Positions 25,639 to 36,077 of a stretch of 48,074 bases of DNA are shown here, piece after piece. A model generated the notes under the pieces. It was not told where the DNA came from. It searched no databases and saw only the letters and a list, made by a program, of their open reading frames with translations. The position numbers were made by a program, and so were the translations under genes. Numbering within the stretch: the stretch's first letter is position 1; each line of letters begins with the position of its first letter. Origin of the DNA: Bacteroidales bacterium (lineage in GTDB: Bacteria; Bacteroidota; Bacteroidia; Bacteroidales; F082); contig JAFRRS010000012.1 in assembly GCA_017427985.1 (NCBI GenBank), positions 1-48,074 of the forward strand. Direction: 5' to 3'.

Positions 25639-27891
25639 TTAGAACCAATATCCGAAATTAATGAATCCCACGAGCGACGAGTTGATATTCGAGCCCATCA
25701 AGCTGATTTCAACAGGTCCGATGACGGTGTCGGCTCCGAGCGACAAACCACAACCCATGACAAAACTGTTTGGATCAAACCATGTGTCGTAAGTGTCGTT
25801 CATATAACCGTAGTCGACATGCAGCGTGCTGTACAGCGACTTGTAGAAATTCCACTGCCAAGCTATTTTATTCACCGCGATATGGTCAACCATTCTATCA
25901 GTGAAATTAAGTCCCGTGAAAGCGAGAATGTTGTCAAAATACTTCATCCGCGACTGTCCTCCGACAAAGAACTGATAAAACAGAGGTGTCTCCGCCTCAC
26001 CTATCTTCATGCCTCCTTCAAGTTCAAATTTTATTGCGTTTTTAGAGCCAATCGGTATGGTTTTCAAAATATCGACGTGTGCAATAAATGAGCTCTGCAT
26101 TCCCTGATTGCTCAAACCAGACATCGTGACATTGTCGGCGGCACCTTCAAAAAACACCATTTTTCCCAACATATCAATACTCCAGCCGCGGCGTGCAAAA
26201 GTCGGAGCATCAAGATTTTCATAATGATAGTTGAGATACATGTACGAATAAAGGTTGTAATTGCTTGAAATTCCATTGTTTCCGACAAAATCCTTCATGT
26301 GGACCAAATCACCCACAGCACCTAAACGAATCTGGTTTTTAAGATTCGGCACCAGCGTCATGTACAAGTCGAGTTTGTTGTCCTGAATACTGTAGGAATT
26401 GGTAATCTGACTGTCGTCATACTGGCGCATCGTGAGTGAATAAACGCTGAAATCGACGCCAAACCTGAACATCTTGCGATGATGCTTGTTGAATTTCACT
26501 TTAAGATACGGATTTTCAGCAATATTCAGGTCAAAACTCAAAGTCGAGCGGTTGATGTTTTTGAAAACGTTTTTAATTGTCATATTGACAAGCGCTCCGA
26601 TGCCGTAGTTGTTGTCGTAATGTATAGCCACCGCCAGCGACATATCTTCAATCTCATCGCAATGAAGCTTGAAGACACAACCATCGCCCTTCTTTTCAAT
26701 GTTATACCACAGGTTTTCATAATATCCTGAGGCTCTTAGCTTTATAATCACATCCTCAATCTGGTCGATGGACATTTTTTTCGGAAAACTGCTTCCGAAC
26801 TCCCTGACAACCACATCTTTATGGTTATCAGACACGCCTTCAACCTGTATTTCCTTGATAATCAATGTGTCAACGGGTTGTACATGCGGGCGTTTCACCT
26901 CAAAAGACTTGATCTTATGCAAGGAATCGGCGAGTTTTCTAAACTCAGGCATAAACCTGTCCGCCGCCTCTTGTCCGAACTGGATTATAGAATCGAAGTC
27001 ATTGAACGACAACATGTTGCGTCCGTGCAAGTCGGGTTTTATGTAAATATTGCAATGCTTGCGGGCGTACATGCTCTCCTCCAGCGACGACAGGTTCATG
27101 AGGCTTATCAGCAACTCCAACGAGTTATCGATTTTCGATGCCGGTATCGATTCGTCTTCAAGGTCAATACCTATTATGATATCAACGCCGCGTTCTTTCA
27201 TGTTTCTGACCGGAAAGTTGTTCACCATTCCGCCGTCAATGAGGAGTTTACCATCGAGCGAGACAGGACGGAACAAAAACGGAATCGACATACTTGCTCT
27301 TACCGAGCGCGCAAGGTTTCCTTTTGTCATCTCGTACTGGCGCGCATGTTCCACATCGGTCGCAATACAATAAAACGGCACCGGCAGTTTCCTGTAATCG
27401 TGAGTCATGTCGGCTGGAAGCATAAGCCGCGACAGCAACATGTTGACGTACACGCCGTCAACAAGCGACGACTTAACTTTTATCTTGCCGTTTGAAATTG
27501 GAAACGTGGCGAGATATTTTCGGGTTTCTATTTTTTTGTCGATAGGGATGAACTCTGGCGGTATCTTGTCGTAAATAATTGAATTCCAATCCTGTTTGCG
27601 CACCAGCTCCTCAATGACGTCCGGGTCGTAACCAACAGCGTACAACGACCCGATGATGGAGCCTATACTCGTTCCGCCGATATAGTCAACAGGGATTCCC
27701 GCCTCGTCGATGGCTTTCAAAATCCTAATCTGTGCAAAGCCCTTGGCACCGCCGCCGCAAAGCACCACGCCAACCTTCGGACGTTTCGCGCCAGCATTCT
27801 TAACCGACTGAGCTTCAACATTTCCAATAGAGAAAACGCTGATTAGAAACATCAGCACAATCATTTTGAAATCCATCTCTATCTTTTTCAT
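25639..27891 (-). CDS. patatin-like phospholipase fused to an outer-membrane barrel (second of tandem pair)
   Basis: The protein has 750 residues from the ATG at 27891; a TTG two codons upstream also opens the frame. A signal peptide ends near VEAQ. The patatin domain at about 38-230 has the oxyanion loop CGGGAKGFAQ, the nucleophile elbow GTSIG and the Asp of DGGMVNNFP, so the Ser-Asp dyad is intact. A POTRA-like segment follows at about 340-410 (IKEIQVEGVSDNHKDVVV). The rest is beta-barrel of the Omp85/surface-antigen type ending in FINFGYWF. Patatin plus POTRA plus barrel resembles type Vd autotransporters such as PlpD and FplA, which present or release a lipase. It is nine bases from its paralogue. 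Confidence 0.85.
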   Translation of the reverse strand: MKKIEMDFKMIVLMFLISVFSIGNVEAQSVKNAGAKRPKVGVVLCGGGAKGFAQIRILKAIDEAGIPVDYIGGTSIGSIIGSLYAVGYDPDVIEELVRKQDWNSIIYDKIPPEFIPIDKKIETRKYLATFPISNGKIKVKSSLVDGVYVNMLLSRLMLPADMTHDYRKLPVPFYCIATDVEHARQYEMTKGNLARSVRASMSIPFLFRPVSLDGKLLIDGGMVNNFPVRNMKERGVDIIIGIDLEDESIPASKIDNSLELLISLMNLSSLEESMYARKHCNIYIKPDLHGRNMLSFNDFDSIIQFGQEAADRFMPEFRKLADSLHKIKSFEVKRPHVQPVDTLIIKEIQVEGVSDNHKDVVVREFGSSFPKKMSIDQIEDVIIKLRASGYYENLWYNIEKKGDGCVFKLHCDEIEDMSLAVAIHYDNNYGIGALVNMTIKNVFKNINRSTLSFDLNIAENPYLKVKFNKHHRKMFRFGVDFSVYSLTMRQYDDSQITNSYSIQDNKLDLYMTLVPNLKNQIRLGAVGDLVHMKDFVGNNGISSNYNLYSYMYLNYHYENLDAPTFARRGWSIDMLGKMVFFEGAADNVTMSGLSNQGMQSSFIAHVDILKTIPIGSKNAIKFELEGGMKIGEAETPLFYQFFVGGQSRMKYFDNILAFTGLNFTDRMVDHIAVNKIAWQWNFYKSLYSTLHVDYGYMNDTYDTWFDPNSFVMGCGLSLGADTVIGPVEISLMGSNINSSLVGFINFGYWF

Positions 27892-27900
27892 AATCAATTA

Positions 27901-30243
27901 TTAAAACCAATATCCGACATTAACAAAAAGACTCCATTTGTCTACAATATTCGATTTTGACAATTCGATTTCTATTGGACCGAACAACGTCTTATAACCA
28001 AGAGTCAAACCGGCACCCATGACAAAATTCTTTGGAATAAACCAAGTGTCAAGCCGTGTTGAAGTCGACTCATAGAAATCGTATAAAAACTCAAATAGCT
28101 TCAACAAATCCTCTTCCGACGGATTATTCATGTCTATAGCATCCAACTGCATACTCTTTTCCATGAGCGGCATGTAGTTTTTCATGTAACCCGCGTCACA
28201 ACTGGCTATTGCATAGAAGTTTTTGTAGAAGTTCCACTGCCATGCCACTTTTGCGTAAGCTGCAAATTCAGTATAAACCGACACGAACGGCAATCCAGTG
28301 AAACTCATAATGTTATCCATGTAATACATCCTCGACTGACCGCCAACAAAAAACAAATCATCATCAAACATTAATATAGTTTCACCAAGACGAGTGGCAC
28401 CTGCGGCTCCCAATCTTAACGCATGACGATTTCCTATAGGAAATGACTTTCTGAAATCCGCCTGCAAGCTGTACATCGGTCTGCTTTCGTCATCCTTAAA
28501 CACTCCGTCGTACAAGATACATTTAGCTACCATATTGATATTCCATCCCTTACGCGGAAAATCAGTCTGATCCTCGTTGTTGAAGAAATAATGCAAATAT
28601 GCTTTCGGATTGAATTGATGCTGGTCTAATCGGCTCTCTTCATTCTTGCCACTTCCATTATACTGCAAATCCTGCGCCAGCGAATAGTTAGTCCTGAAAC
28701 CTATTTTAATCGCTTGTGTCACCGATGGAGCTATCTGGAAATACAAATCAATCGCATTATACTGCAATCTTACCGAATGTTGGATTCCGCCGTTATGATT
28801 GTACATGTTTGCCTTAAGATTCATAGCCAATACCTCGGCCGTACCGCTCAACATCCTTGTGTAACGATGTGTGATGCCAGCTCTGAAATACGGATTGTCG
28901 GCTACATTCAAATCCACATTATATGTAAAATGCTTGGTACGGGCGTTCATATTCAGCAACATCCCAATTCCATACTCGTTGTCGTAATGTCCGGCAACTG
29001 ATAAATTGAGCGAAGACCTGTTTTTGCAATGCAACCTGATGATACTTCCATCAGGTGAGTCAATCAATTCATACCAGACATTGGAATAATAGCCTTGTGA
29101 ATAAATCTTCACTATAATCGTCTCAATATCTTCAATTGGAAACTCCTTCGGAAACTCGTCACCGAACTCCGATTTGAGCAGCTCGGCATTGTAATCGTCG
29201 AGACCTTCGACCTCCACACCTGCAATTGTCACACTGTCAACAGGCTGAGTATGATGACGTTCCACCTCAAACGGGGCGATTGCCTGAAGCGAGTCGGCGA
29301 GACGTTTTAATTCAGGGAATTTCTCACGAGCGCCATCCTCTCCACATTTTATAATCGGGCTGAAGTCGTTGAACGACATCATGTTAGCCTTACCGATATC
29401 AGGCCTTATCAAGATATTGCACTCCTTACGCGCTTTGTTGCTCTCGTCTTGTGACACCACGGAAATCAGTCGCTCGAGAACTTTCAAGGAGTTGTCAAGC
29501 ACCTCGGGGTCGGATTTCACTATTTCCAAGTCTACGCCGATGATGATGTCTGCACCTTGCTCGCGCACGTTTCTGACAGGAAAGTTGTTTGTGAGACCGC
29601 CGTCGCAAAGCAGGTGCCCGTTATAATCAACAGGTTCAAAAAGAAACGGTATCGACATGGAGGAGCGAATCGACTGCGCTAACGAGCCGCTTCTGAATTC
29701 TATCGGGTCGGCGGTAATCATATCGGTTCCGATACAAAGAAACGGCACCGGCAACTTGCTGAAGTCGCGTTCTTTATATGCAGGCATCATCAGTCGTGTG
29801 AGCAGCATGTTGACATACATGCCGTCGACAATTGACCTTTTAATCTTAAACTTGCCGTCCTTATAAGGCAACGAAATCAGATAATGGCGTTCGTTGATGC
29901 GTTTTTCGAGTGGGATGAACTTACGCGGAATCTGGTCTTTGATAATCAAGTCCCAGTTCTGCTCGGTGCAAAGTTTCTGCATCATGTCGGGGTCGTAGCC
30001 CACGGCGTAAAGTCCTCCGATTATGGAGCCCATGCTCGTTCCAGCGATGTAATCGATTGGTATGCCCGCTTCTTCTATCACTCTCAACGCCCCGATGTGG
30101 GCGAAACCTTTGGCACCGCCGCCACTCAGAACCACACCGACTTTCGGACGATTAGAAACATGTTTTATCGTATCAACAGAAGCTTGTGATGATGCTGTTA
30201 ACGACATCACAAACAAACATATCAATATGACATAACGTTTCAT
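27901..30243 (-). CDS. patatin-like phospholipase fused to an outer-membrane barrel (first of tandem pair)
   Basis: The protein has 780 residues and the same layout as its downstream neighbour: signal peptide, patatin domain with SGGGAKGFAHIGAL, nucleophile elbow GTSMG and catalytic Asp in DGGLTNNFP, then a POTRA-like segment (VTIAGVEVEGLDDYNAEL) and a C-terminal barrel ending FVNVGYWF. Long stretches align with the neighbour (AGTSMGSIIGGLYAVGYDPD against GGTSIGSIIGSLYAVGYDPD), so the two arose by tandem duplication and then diverged. A 30-residue insertion rich in Met, Asp and Glu near residue 700, before the STRLDTWFIPKNFVMGAGL segment, is absent from the other copy. It starts 12 bases after the secA stop. 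Confidence 0.85.
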   Translation of the reverse strand: MKRYVILICLFVMSLTASSQASVDTIKHVSNRPKVGVVLSGGGAKGFAHIGALRVIEEAGIPIDYIAGTSMGSIIGGLYAVGYDPDMMQKLCTEQNWDLIIKDQIPRKFIPLEKRINERHYLISLPYKDGKFKIKRSIVDGMYVNMLLTRLMMPAYKERDFSKLPVPFLCIGTDMITADPIEFRSGSLAQSIRSSMSIPFLFEPVDYNGHLLCDGGLTNNFPVRNVREQGADIIIGVDLEIVKSDPEVLDNSLKVLERLISVVSQDESNKARKECNILIRPDIGKANMMSFNDFSPIIKCGEDGAREKFPELKRLADSLQAIAPFEVERHHTQPVDSVTIAGVEVEGLDDYNAELLKSEFGDEFPKEFPIEDIETIIVKIYSQGYYSNVWYELIDSPDGSIIRLHCKNRSSLNLSVAGHYDNEYGIGMLLNMNARTKHFTYNVDLNVADNPYFRAGITHRYTRMLSGTAEVLAMNLKANMYNHNGGIQHSVRLQYNAIDLYFQIAPSVTQAIKIGFRTNYSLAQDLQYNGSGKNEESRLDQHQFNPKAYLHYFFNNEDQTDFPRKGWNINMVAKCILYDGVFKDDESRPMYSLQADFRKSFPIGNRHALRLGAAGATRLGETILMFDDDLFFVGGQSRMYYMDNIMSFTGLPFVSVYTEFAAYAKVAWQWNFYKNFYAIASCDAGYMKNYMPLMEKSMQLDAIDMNNPSEEDLLKLFEFLYDFYESTSTRLDTWFIPKNFVMGAGLTLGYKTLFGPIEIELSKSNIVDKWSLFVNVGYWF

Positions 30244-30255
30244 TTTTTATAATGA

Positions 30256-33200
30256 TTATTCTAATCTTCCGTGGCAATTCTTGTATTTCTTACCAGAGCC
30301 ACAAGGGCACGGGTCGTTTCTTCCCACCTTCTTTTCCACGCGGATCGGTTGCGTCACCTGGTTTTCCTGGGTGTTGCTGTTGGCCTGCGAAAGCATGTCA
30401 GTACGTTGTTCCTTGATTTTGCTCCTGTCGACAGGCTTGGCGTGATGCTCGCGCACCTTGCTCGGATCTTGTGGCGGCAGGTCTGACTTCATCAGGAACG
30501 AGATGACCTCGCGGTTTATCTTCAAAACCATCTCCTTGAAGAGGTTGAACGACTCGAATTTATATATCAGCAACGGGTCTTTCTGCTCATACTGTGCGTT
30601 TTGCACCGACTGTTTCAAGTCGTCGAGTTCGCGCAGATGCTCTTTCCATGCGTCGTCGATCATGCCGAGAGTGATGCTCTTCTCAAGCGAAAGCGAAATC
30701 TCACGCGCACCGTTTTGAACAGCTTTCTCGATATTCACCACCACGTTAATGCCTTTCTTGCCGTCGGTGAACGGGATGATGATGTTCTTGTAACCCGGCT
30801 GTGTATCGTAGATGTGCTTGATGAGCGGCAGCGTCTTCTCGCCAACCAGCTGCGTCTTCTTGTTGTACGACTCGACAGCCTTTTCAAACAGCTTGTCGGC
30901 GAGATCATCAAGCTTGCCGTGTTTGAATTCCTCTTCATCAAACGGAAGCTCGACTCCCATGTTCGAAAGCACGTCAAGTTTGAGACTTTCATAGTCGTCA
31001 GTGGCTTTGCACTGCTCGATTAGCGACTCGCCAAGGTCATACATCATGTTGTTGATGTCAATCTGCAGACGTTCTCCGAACAAGGCGTGGCGGCGTTTCT
31101 CATAAATCGCCTCACGCTGCAAGTTCATCACATCGTCGTATTCCAACAGATGTTTACGCACTCCGAAATGGTTCTCCTCAACTTTTTTCTGTGCCTTTTC
31201 TATCTGCTTGGTAATCATCGGATGTTGAATCACCTCGCCTTCCTTCATGCCGAGACGGTCCATCAGCGGTGCAATACGTTCTGAGCCGAACATTCGCATG
31301 AGGTTGTCTTCCAACGACACGAAGAACTGTGAGCTACCCGGGTCACCCTGACGACCGGCACGACCGCGCAGCTGACGGTCGACACGACGCGACTCATGAC
31401 GCTCGGTGCCTATGATGGCGAGACCGCCCGCTTCTTTCACGCCAGGTCCCAACTTGATATCGGTACCACGACCTGCCATGTTTGTCGCAATTGTCACCGT
31501 GCCAGCATAACCTGCATCCTTGACAATCTGAGCCTCCTTGAAGTGCAGCTTCGCATTCAACACATTGTGCCTGATATTCTTACGTGTCAGCATTCTGCTC
31601 AGCAACTCCGAAATCTCAACCGAAGTGGTACCAACCAAAACAGGTCTGCCTTCATTAACCAGCTCCTCAATATTTTCGATGACGGCATTATACTTCTCGC
31701 GTTTTGTCTTGTAAATCAAGTCCTCGCGGTCGTCACGCGCAATAGGCTTGTTTGTCGGAATCACAACCACATCAAGTTTGTAGATGTCATCAAACTCTTT
31801 CGCCTCGTCCACGGCGGTACCCGTCATACCAGCGAGTTTGTGATACATACGGAAGTAGTTCTGCAAAGTGATGGTGGCGTAAGTCTGCGTCGCTGCTTCA
31901 ACATCAACGTTTTCCTTTGCCTCCACCGCCTGATGCAATCCGTCAGACCAACGACGACCTTCCATGATACGACCTGTCTGCTCGTCAACAATTTTCACTT
32001 TGTTGTCGATGATGACGTAGTCGACATCTTTTTCAAACAAAGTGTACGCCTTCAACAGCTGCTGCACAGTGTGCAGACGCTCCGATTTCTCAGAAAACAC
32101 ACGCAAAAGCTCAGATTTCTTAAGAACCTTCTCGTCATCGCTGAGATTCGATTTCTCAAGGTCTGCGATTTCCGAACCAACGTCTGGGATGATGAAGAAC
32201 GACGGATCGTTGTAAGCTTTGGCAAGCTGTTCATTACCTTTGTCGGTGAGAACCACGGTGTTCAGTTTCTCATCAATTACGAAATAAAGCTCATCATCGA
32301 TGATGTGCATGTTTTTGCTCTGCTCCTGCATATAGAAGCCTTCTGTCTTGAGCAGCAGCGACTTCATTCCCTCTTCCGAAAGGAATTTAATGAGAGCGTT
32401 GTTCTTCGGCAGTCCGTGGAATGCGCGGAAGAGCTGGTCGGCGCCATGTGATTTCTCCTCTTCGGTGGCGTTAGGATTCGTGAGAATCTTCTTCGCTTCC
32501 GCAAGACATTGTGTCACAAGGCGTTTCTGAGCCTCATAAAGATTCACAACGTCAGGTTTCAGCTGGTTAAACTCCTGGTCGTCACCGCGTGGTGTAGGTC
32601 CGCTGATGATAAGAGGGGTACGCGCATCGTCAATCAAAACGGAGTCGACCTCGTCGACGATGGCGTAATGATGCTTGCGCTGTACGAGTTCCTCTGGGTT
32701 GCCCGCCATGTTGTCACGAAGATAGTCGAAACCGAACTCGTTGTTTGTTCCGTAAGTGATGTCAGAGTTGTAAGCCGCGCGTCTCTCAGGGCTGTTCGGC
32801 TGGTGTTTGTCGATGCAGTCGCATGTCAGACCCAAGAAATTGTAAAGCGTACCCATCCACTCGGAGTCACGTTTTGCCAAGTAATCGTTGACGGTCACGA
32901 CATGCACGCCGCGTCCTGCGAGAGCGTTGAGGTAAACAGGCAGGGTCGCGACTAAAGTCTTACCTTCACCAGTAGCCATCTCCGCGATCTTTCCCTGATG
33001 CAGCACGATACCGCCGATAATCTGCACGTCGTAATGCACCATGTCCCATTTCACCATGTTGCCGCCCGCCATCCAGCTGTTGTTGTAATAAACTTTGTCG
33101 CCTTCAATGTTGATGTGGTCGTATTTCGCGGCAAGTTCGCGGTCCAAATCAGTGGCAGTAGCCTCCAACACTTCATTGTCTTTGAATCGTTTGGCTGCTT

Positions 33201-33546
33201 CCTTCATCACGGCGAAAGCCTCAGGCATGATTTCGTTCAATGCCTCTTCAATCTTGTCAAGAACCAGTTTTTCAAGTTTGTCGACCTGACTGTAGACCTC
33301 GTTTTTCTCCTCAAGGTCCATGTCAGGATTGTTCTCCACACTCGCCTTCAGTTCCGCTATTTTCGCTTCCTCATCAGCTATCTTGTTCTGGACGTATTCC
33401 TTGAATTCCACCGTCTTATGACGAAGACTGTCAATGTCAAGATCCTTGATTTTCTCGTATGCGTCAAGCGTTTTCTGCAACAAAGGTCTCAATGCCTTGT
33501 TGTCGTGCTCCGATTTATTTCCAAAAAGTCTTGCTAAAAAGCCCAT
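30256..33546 (-). CDS. secA: preprotein translocase ATPase SecA
   Basis: The protein has 1096 residues, longer than the roughly 900 of Escherichia coli SecA because of extra helical segments, including one at about 55-110 usual in Bacteroidota. Walker A is ATGEGKT at 191-197 and Walker B is [10 protein letters not shown]. The second nucleotide domain contains GRGTDIKLG and [10 protein letters not shown]. The C-terminus carries the zinc-binding SecB/ribosome contact motif [18 protein letters not shown]. SecA drives secretory proteins through SecYEG, including the T9SS cargo and the autotransporter-like proteins in this window. It heads a minus-strand series with the two patatin genes, pyrH, the glycosyltransferase gene and frr. 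Confidence 0.97.
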   Translation of the reverse strand: MGFLARLFGNKSEHDNKALRPLLQKTLDAYEKIKDLDIDSLRHKTVEFKEYVQNKIADEEAKIAELKASVENNPDMDLEEKNEVYSQVDKLEKLVLDKIEEALNEIMPEAFAVMKEAAKRFKDNEVLEATATDLDRELAAKYDHINIEGDKVYYNNSWMAGGNMVKWDMVHYDVQIIGGIVLHQGKIAEMATGEGKTLVATLPVYLNALAGRGVHVVTVNDYLAKRDSEWMGTLYNFLGLTCDCIDKHQPNSPERRAAYNSDITYGTNNEFGFDYLRDNMAGNPEELVQRKHHYAIVDEVDSVLIDDARTPLIISGPTPRGDDQEFNQLKPDVVNLYEAQKRLVTQCLAEAKKILTNPNATEEEKSHGADQLFRAFHGLPKNNALIKFLSEEGMKSLLLKTEGFYMQEQSKNMHIIDDELYFVIDEKLNTVVLTDKGNEQLAKAYNDPSFFIIPDVGSEIADLEKSNLSDDEKVLKKSELLRVFSEKSERLHTVQQLLKAYTLFEKDVDYVIIDNKVKIVDEQTGRIMEGRRWSDGLHQAVEAKENVDVEAATQTYATITLQNYFRMYHKLAGMTGTAVDEAKEFDDIYKLDVVVIPTNKPIARDDREDLIYKTKREKYNAVIENIEELVNEGRPVLVGTTSVEISELLSRMLTRKNIRHNVLNAKLHFKEAQIVKDAGYAGTVTIATNMAGRGTDIKLGPGVKEAGGLAIIGTERHESRRVDRQLRGRAGRQGDPGSSQFFVSLEDNLMRMFGSERIAPLMDRLGMKEGEVIQHPMITKQIEKAQKKVEENHFGVRKHLLEYDDVMNLQREAIYEKRRHALFGERLQIDINNMMYDLGESLIEQCKATDDYESLKLDVLSNMGVELPFDEEEFKHGKLDDLADKLFEKAVESYNKKTQLVGEKTLPLIKHIYDTQPGYKNIIIPFTDGKKGINVVVNIEKAVQNGAREISLSLEKSITLGMIDDAWKEHLRELDDLKQSVQNAQYEQKDPLLIYKFESFNLFKEMVLKINREVISFLMKSDLPPQDPSKVREHHAKPVDRSKIKEQRTDMLSQANSNTQENQVTQPIRVEKKVGRNDPCPCGSGKKYKNCHGRLE

Positions 33547-33602
33547 GTTTTTATGTATTTGTCAATAATTATTTTAAAAATTTGTCTCTATCAAAAATTA
33601 TG

Positions 33603-33610
33603 CAAAAATA
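33603..33610 (-). promoter_or_regulatory. minus-strand -7 element TATTTTTG upstream of secA
   Basis: CAAAAATA on the plus strand reads TATTTTTG on the minus strand, 56 bases before the secA start and 9 bases after the stop of the gene upstream. It matches TAnnTTTG, but no -33 TTTG is visible at the right distance. Confidence 0.4.
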
Positions 33611-33619
33611 AGAAATTTA

Positions 33620-34981
33620 TTAATATTTACTGATTCTTCTGACATGAAAATCGAGATATTGTTCAGGTGCGGGTGCAGGTGCCATCCCAATCTTGTTTTT
33701 TCTCTTCAAAATGACATACGCCGGATAGGTCTTCACATGGTAATCTTCCAACAAAAGAATGTTGTTTTCCAGGTTCAGAAGAGTCCATTTATATCCTTGT
33801 TTTTCAAAGAGTTGCACATAATTATCAAACGTTTCGGAAGAGGCTATCGTGACCACCTGAATGGTGTCGTTCCACTGGTTTTGAAGCTCATTCAAGACAC
33901 CAAACTCACGGTCAATCATCGGCGACACCCTGTTGACGAACTGCAAAAGCACCATATCATTTTGATAATCAGTGAGTTTTACAGTCTTTCCATCCTTATC
34001 TTTCAGCGAAAACTGAGGAGCGTCGGAATCGTACGACAAATCAAGCAGTTTGTTTGCCATATTCGATGCCACCTCTCTGTTTTTCAAATACTTGGAAGTG
34101 TATTTTATGGTATTCAGATATTCAATTATCTTATTTCTATCAACAAAATTCTCATAATAAAACCTTCGAAATTCAATTATCGTGACAAGCTCTGCCACCT
34201 GTCTGTTTCGTGACAAAAAGTCATTTTTGCAGACATACGTCATAAAACTGTCATATCCTTCGTAAAACTTGTTTTTCAGTTCAAACTGGACGTATTCCCG
34301 TGTGTTGAAACAGCTTTTAAACAACTCCAAAAACACGTTCATATATGACGCTTGCAAATACAGAACCTTTTGATTATCAAAATATTCGTCGAGAGTTTTC
34401 TTTTTATTGAAAGTCATAAGAACCGACGCCTTGCGATACTTCACATAGTCTTTCACATAGTCAAATTCCGCTTTCCCGAACCTTCTTTCCAGCTGATTGT
34501 CAAGGGTGTCGAGAAGATACACTTTTCTACCTTTGTAAATCTGGTTGAAATTCTCATAAAGAAAATCGTCGACGTAAGCCTGCGCGGCGACGTATTGCGA
34601 ATACAGACCGCCGTCATCAGCCTTGTTTATCTTCAAAACCGGATGCTCTTTTTCAAAAAAAGATGCGTCATCTTTGGGTTCCGGAATCACAATTTCCACA
34701 TCATACTTGCCATTGGGACTCAAAATGAAATCCACACGTTCGAGATTGACTGCAATCTGCGCTGGAGTAATCTCCTTCACATTCGCTGTAAGCGAAAATT
34801 TTCCATCCTTATCTGATTGAGTCTCAGCGAGTTTTATCTGTTCGTTAGTAAGCATGTCGCTATAGGCGAACAGCCTTATCAAGGCATTCGGTTTATTAGC
34901 AGTCCCCGAAACGAACACATTTTGTCCGAACACAAAAATCGGGCAAAGCGCAAGCAGGAAAACCAAGGCCTTATTTTTCAT
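33620..34981 (-). CDS. thioredoxin-fold protein lacking the redox cysteines
   Basis: The protein has 453 residues from the ATG at 34981, which gives a signal peptide (MKNKALVFLLALCPIFVFGQ). The N-terminal part at about 21-110 is a beta-sandwich with SGTANKPNALIRLFAYSD and SDKDGKFSLTANV, like the DUF4369-type domain in TlpA-family proteins of Bacteroidota. A helical middle follows. The C-terminal domain from about 320 (APQFSLKDKDGKTVKLTDY) has the AhpC/TlpA thioredoxin start and a cis-proline region TYPAYVILKRKNKIG at about 418-432. Where CxxC should stand the sequence reads LLQFVNRVSPMIDREF (345-360), so disulfide exchange is not expected. It overlaps coaD by 11 bases. Confidence 0.75.
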   Translation of the reverse strand: MKNKALVFLLALCPIFVFGQNVFVSGTANKPNALIRLFAYSDMLTNEQIKLAETQSDKDGKFSLTANVKEITPAQIAVNLERVDFILSPNGKYDVEIVIPEPKDDASFFEKEHPVLKINKADDGGLYSQYVAAQAYVDDFLYENFNQIYKGRKVYLLDTLDNQLERRFGKAEFDYVKDYVKYRKASVLMTFNKKKTLDEYFDNQKVLYLQASYMNVFLELFKSCFNTREYVQFELKNKFYEGYDSFMTYVCKNDFLSRNRQVAELVTIIEFRRFYYENFVDRNKIIEYLNTIKYTSKYLKNREVASNMANKLLDLSYDSDAPQFSLKDKDGKTVKLTDYQNDMVLLQFVNRVSPMIDREFGVLNELQNQWNDTIQVVTIASSETFDNYVQLFEKQGYKWTLLNLENNILLLEDYHVKTYPAYVILKRKNKIGMAPAPAPEQYLDFHVRRISKY

Positions 34982-35435
34982 AAAATCCTGATTTTTCTGG
35001 CACAAAACCTTTCAAATCGACACCGTTTTTCACGAGGTCGCGCACCACTGTCGACGAAATGCAGCGCAGATTCGGGTCTGAGAGGAAAAACAGCATTTCG
35101 ACTTCCGGATTGAGTTTCTTGTTAGCCTCGGCAACGATGCTCTCGTACTCGAAATCGGTTGTGTTTCTCAGTCCGCGGATAATGAAACCGGCGTTCAGTC
35201 TTTTACACAAATCAACAGTAAGTCCCTCATAGCTAATGACTTTCACTTTCGGAAACTCGGCAAAAGTATTTTCAATCCACTTGATTCTGTCTTCCAGCGG
35301 AAACTGATATTTCTTATCGATATTTACACCTATCGCGATAAAAATCTCATCGAAAAGAGGCATTGCCTTCATCACAATATCCTCATGACCTCGCGTTATC
35401 GGGTCGAACGAACCTGCAAAAACTCCAATTTTCAT
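34971..35435 (-). CDS. coaD: phosphopantetheine adenylyltransferase
   Basis: The protein has 154 residues, normal for CoaD. It begins KIGVFAGSFDPITRGHEDIV, containing the nucleotidyltransferase motif with the T/HxxH-like TRGH, followed by RGLRNTTDFEYE and the C-terminal ISSTVVRDL segment. The enzyme adds AMP to 4'-phosphopantetheine, the penultimate step of coenzyme A synthesis. Its stop lies inside the start region of the thioredoxin-fold gene (11-base overlap). A promoter with both elements lies upstream and overlaps the end of the Nudix gene. Confidence 0.95.
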   Translation of the reverse strand: MKIGVFAGSFDPITRGHEDIVMKAMPLFDEIFIAIGVNIDKKYQFPLEDRIKWIENTFAEFPKVKVISYEGLTVDLCKRLNAGFIIRGLRNTTDFEYESIVAEANKKLNPEVEMLFFLSDPNLRCISSTVVRDLVKNGVDLKGFVPEKSGFYEK

Positions 35436-35466
35436 GTGTCAGAATTTACACCTAATTAATAACGTG

Positions 35467-35500
35467 CAAATTTACAAAAAAATTGTTATTTCCGGCACAA
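35467..35500 (-). promoter_or_regulatory. promoter for coaD on the minus strand
   Basis: On the minus strand TTG (plus 35498-35500) and TAAATTTG (plus 35467-35474) are 23 bases apart and match the -33/-7 pair. Transcription would start near 35460, about 25 bases before the coaD ATG. The site overlaps the last codons of the Nudix gene. Confidence 0.5.
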
Positions 35501-36077
35501 GCGTTTTTAAAGATTCGAACGTATTCTTTTTGAAGTCTCCAACTCTTTCTTTATCAACAAGATAAACCTTTGAAATCCCTTCTTCTGTTTGAGGCACGTT
35601 TTTCATTCCTGATTTTGTCCGCATCAAGAACCAGCTTGTCTTTTTTATAGTCCATTGGTTGTCAAGAAGATAGCAATGCCACGTTGACGGAAGTTCCTTA
35701 ATTATCTCGAGGTCGGTGATGCCTGTCTCCTCCTCCACTTCGCGCAGTGCCGCCACTTCGGGGCTCTCTCCTTTTTCAATATGTCCTTTGGGAAGGTCAG
35801 GTATGTCATGCCGTTGGATTGCAACAAATTGATTGTCAATGATTACCACGCCTCCTGCAGCAGGAGCCTGACGGAAAATATTTTTTATTGCGAAAGCCAT
35901 ATCCTCGCCGTCGACATCGCCCAAATCAAGGAGTCCGACGGTCTCGTCATCAAGCCAATCGCTTATTTTTCCGACCAAATCGTCGCAATTTTTAATACAT
36001 TTATTATCAACAGATAACAATTTTTCGCAAAAATTATTTGCCGTCAACGTCCGATTATTACAAAAAAGTCTGTACAT
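35472..36077 (-). CDS. Nudix hydrolase
   Basis: The protein has 201 residues from the ATG at 36077 (MYRLFCNNRTLT); a GTG two codons earlier is the only other option. An N-terminal region of about 70 residues is unassigned. The Nudix domain from about 75 contains GGVVIIDNQFVAIQ and the complete Nudix box GHIEKGESPEVAALREVEEE followed by TGI (pattern GX5EX7REUXEEXGU). Nudix enzymes hydrolyse nucleoside diphosphates linked to another group; the substrate here is unknown. The start codon lies within the putative pyrE promoter on the other strand. coaD follows 36 bases downstream. Confidence 0.85.
   Translation of the reverse strand: MYRLFCNNRTLTANNFCEKLLSVDNKCIKNCDDLVGKISDWLDDETVGLLDLGDVDGEDMAFAIKNIFRQAPAAGGVVIIDNQFVAIQRHDIPDLPKGHIEKGESPEVAALREVEEETGITDLEIIKELPSTWHCYLLDNQWTIKKTSWFLMRTKSGMKNVPQTEEGISKVYLVDKERVGDFKKNTFESLKTLVPEITIFL

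Noticed and set aside
31396..32451. 351-codon open frame on the plus strand
   Set aside because: It lies wholly antisense to secA, whose motifs are intact. Its translation is rich in His, Val, Cys and Phe, as expected of a shadow frame.
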